From Enterococcus moraviensis ATCC BAA-383 (GTDB lineage Bacteria; Bacillota; Bacilli; Lactobacillales; Enterococcaceae): a stretch of 64,000 bases of DNA. Shown in pieces: positions 63,413 to 64,000 of the stretch. Under the pieces are notes generated by a model. That model was given only the letters and a program-made list of their open reading frames with translations, was not told the DNA's origin and ran no database searches. The position numbers and the translations under genes were made by a program. Numbering within the stretch: position 1 is the stretch's first letter; every line of letters starts with the position of its first letter. Where the stretch lies: NCBI RefSeq assembly GCF_000407445.1, contig NZ_ASWB01000001.1, positions 372,001-436,000 of the forward strand, in the 5' to 3' direction.

Positions 63413-64000
63413 TTACAGACGTGCATTCAATTCTTTTGCTAAGTCTTCAAAACCTGGTTTGCCAAGTAATGCAAACATATTCTTTTTGTATGCTTCTACA
63501 CCTTCTTGGTCAAATGGGTTCACACCATTTAAATAACCAGAAATTCCAACAGCGATTTCAAAGAAATACATTACATATCCCAATGAATAAGCATCCATTG
63601 CAGGGATTTTTACGATCATATTTGGTACGCCACCATCTGTGTGAGCAAGTAATGTTCCTTCAAATGCTTTTGTATTTACAAAATCGATTTCTTTTCCTTG
63701 TAAATAACCTAAGCCATCTAAGTCTTCTGTTAATTCTGGAATCGACACAACATGTCTTGGCGTATCAACTTTTACGACTGTTTCAAATAAGTTACGCATT
63801 CCATCTTGAACGTATTGTCCCATAGAATGTAAATCAGTCGAGAAATCTGCTGCTGCTGGGAAGATTCCTTTTTGATCCTTACCTTCTGATTCACCGAATA
63901 ATTGTTTCCACCACTCAGAGAAATAATGCATCCCTGGTTCGTAGTTAATCAACATTTCAGTTGTTTTTCCTTTACGGTATAAGATATTTCTCAACGCAGC
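63413..64000 (-). CDS. pgi: Glucose-6-phosphate isomerase (partial, N-terminus beyond window)
   Basis: C-terminal 196 codons or so of phosphoglucose isomerase (glycolysis). The frame stays open to the right edge ([10 protein letters not shown]). Readable pieces: [40 protein letters not shown] with the active-site region, and [20 protein letters not shown] with the catalytic lysine. Ends KELNARL. The visible region matches the short Firmicutes form. Confidence 0.95.
   Translation of the reverse strand, partial: AALRNILYRKGKTTEMLINYEPGMHYFSEWWKQLFGESEGKDQKGIFPAAADFSTDLHSMGQYVQDGMRNLFETVVKVDTPRHVVSIPELTEDLDGLGYLQGKEIDFVNTKAFEGTLLAHTDGGVPNMIVKIPAMDAYSLGYVMYFFEIAVGISGYLNGVNPFDQEGVEAYKKNMFALLGKPGFEDLAKELNARL

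Overview
The window is a stretch of low-GC Gram-positive chromosome that reads as Enterococcus. The inference rests on protein sequences and gene order: a dnaG-rpoD operon, a fused RNase PH/ITPase downstream of glutamate racemase, an EF1143-type HD dNTPase beside a Cof-type phosphatase, AddAB of the RexB type, an MprF operon, a CbpB-DapH-acetyldiaminopimelate deacetylase-MscS neighbourhood, and a second EF-Tu gene of streptococcal type. The species cannot be fixed from this window alone. Most genes lie on the minus strand. Two genes are cut by the edges: rpoD at the left and pgi at the right.

Layout. 1-6.6 kb: rpoD and dnaG, an SPFH/NfeD-like pair and a P-type ATPase. 6.9-11.1 kb: a membrane-anchored lysozyme-like protein, then an alpha/beta hydrolase-mprF operon for cationic membrane lipids. 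11.1-15.1 kb: an accessory pocket with phzF, an out-of-place EF-Tu gene (tufB type), an immunity-like gene beside a frameshifted polymorphic-toxin C-terminus, and a 53-residue helical protein. 15.1-18.2 kb: a GlcNAc/glucose-family PTS permease and its LicT-type antiterminator. 18.3-26.3 kb: RNAP delta subunit, a YwiB-type protein, a SorC regulator with an orphan E1 alpha/beta dehydrogenase pair, a zinc-ribbon protein, LipL-type octanoyltransferase, dNTPase and a HAD phosphatase. 26.4-33.1 kb: a lone PTS IIA, Nudix hydrolase, glyoxalase I, glutamine amidotransferase-like hydrolase, aldo-keto reductase, GH73 glucosaminidase, a lipoprotein and ilvE. 33.2-41.4 kb: an MscS channel, the diaminopimelate genes (deacetylase and dapH, separated by a flavodoxin/MarR/MacB-type ABC export module) and cbpB. 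41.5-47.8 kb: a phosphodiesterase, RNase PH-RdgB fusion and racE, then a four-gene amino-acid ABC importer. 47.8-51.6 kb: pheST behind a T-box leader. 51.6-64 kb: an HxlR regulator, addAB, lepB, an ECF sigma/anti-sigma pair with a recognisable ECF promoter, a cyclase, a small membrane protein and pgi.

How the genes fit together. Much of the content is cell-envelope work: racE and the diaminopimelate genes feed peptidoglycan or lysine synthesis, the lysozyme-like and GH73 enzymes cut the wall, MprF changes membrane charge, LepB processes secreted proteins, and the ECF pair probably senses envelope stress. Housekeeping genes (rpoD, dnaG, rpoE, pheST, addAB) alternate with small accessory inserts. 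Nearly every transcription unit ends in a clear hairpin terminator. A family of composite intergenic repeats, carrying a shared CGGTGGGAGCA block and a hairpin, occupies several 3' ends.

The stretches most worth a second look are the tufB/toxin-immunity pocket (12.0-15.1 kb), the E1 alpha/beta-SorC operon without E2/E3 (19.6-22.5 kb), the repeat family, and the autoregulated ECF operon. No CRISPR array, tRNA, rRNA, prophage or insertion sequence was seen.
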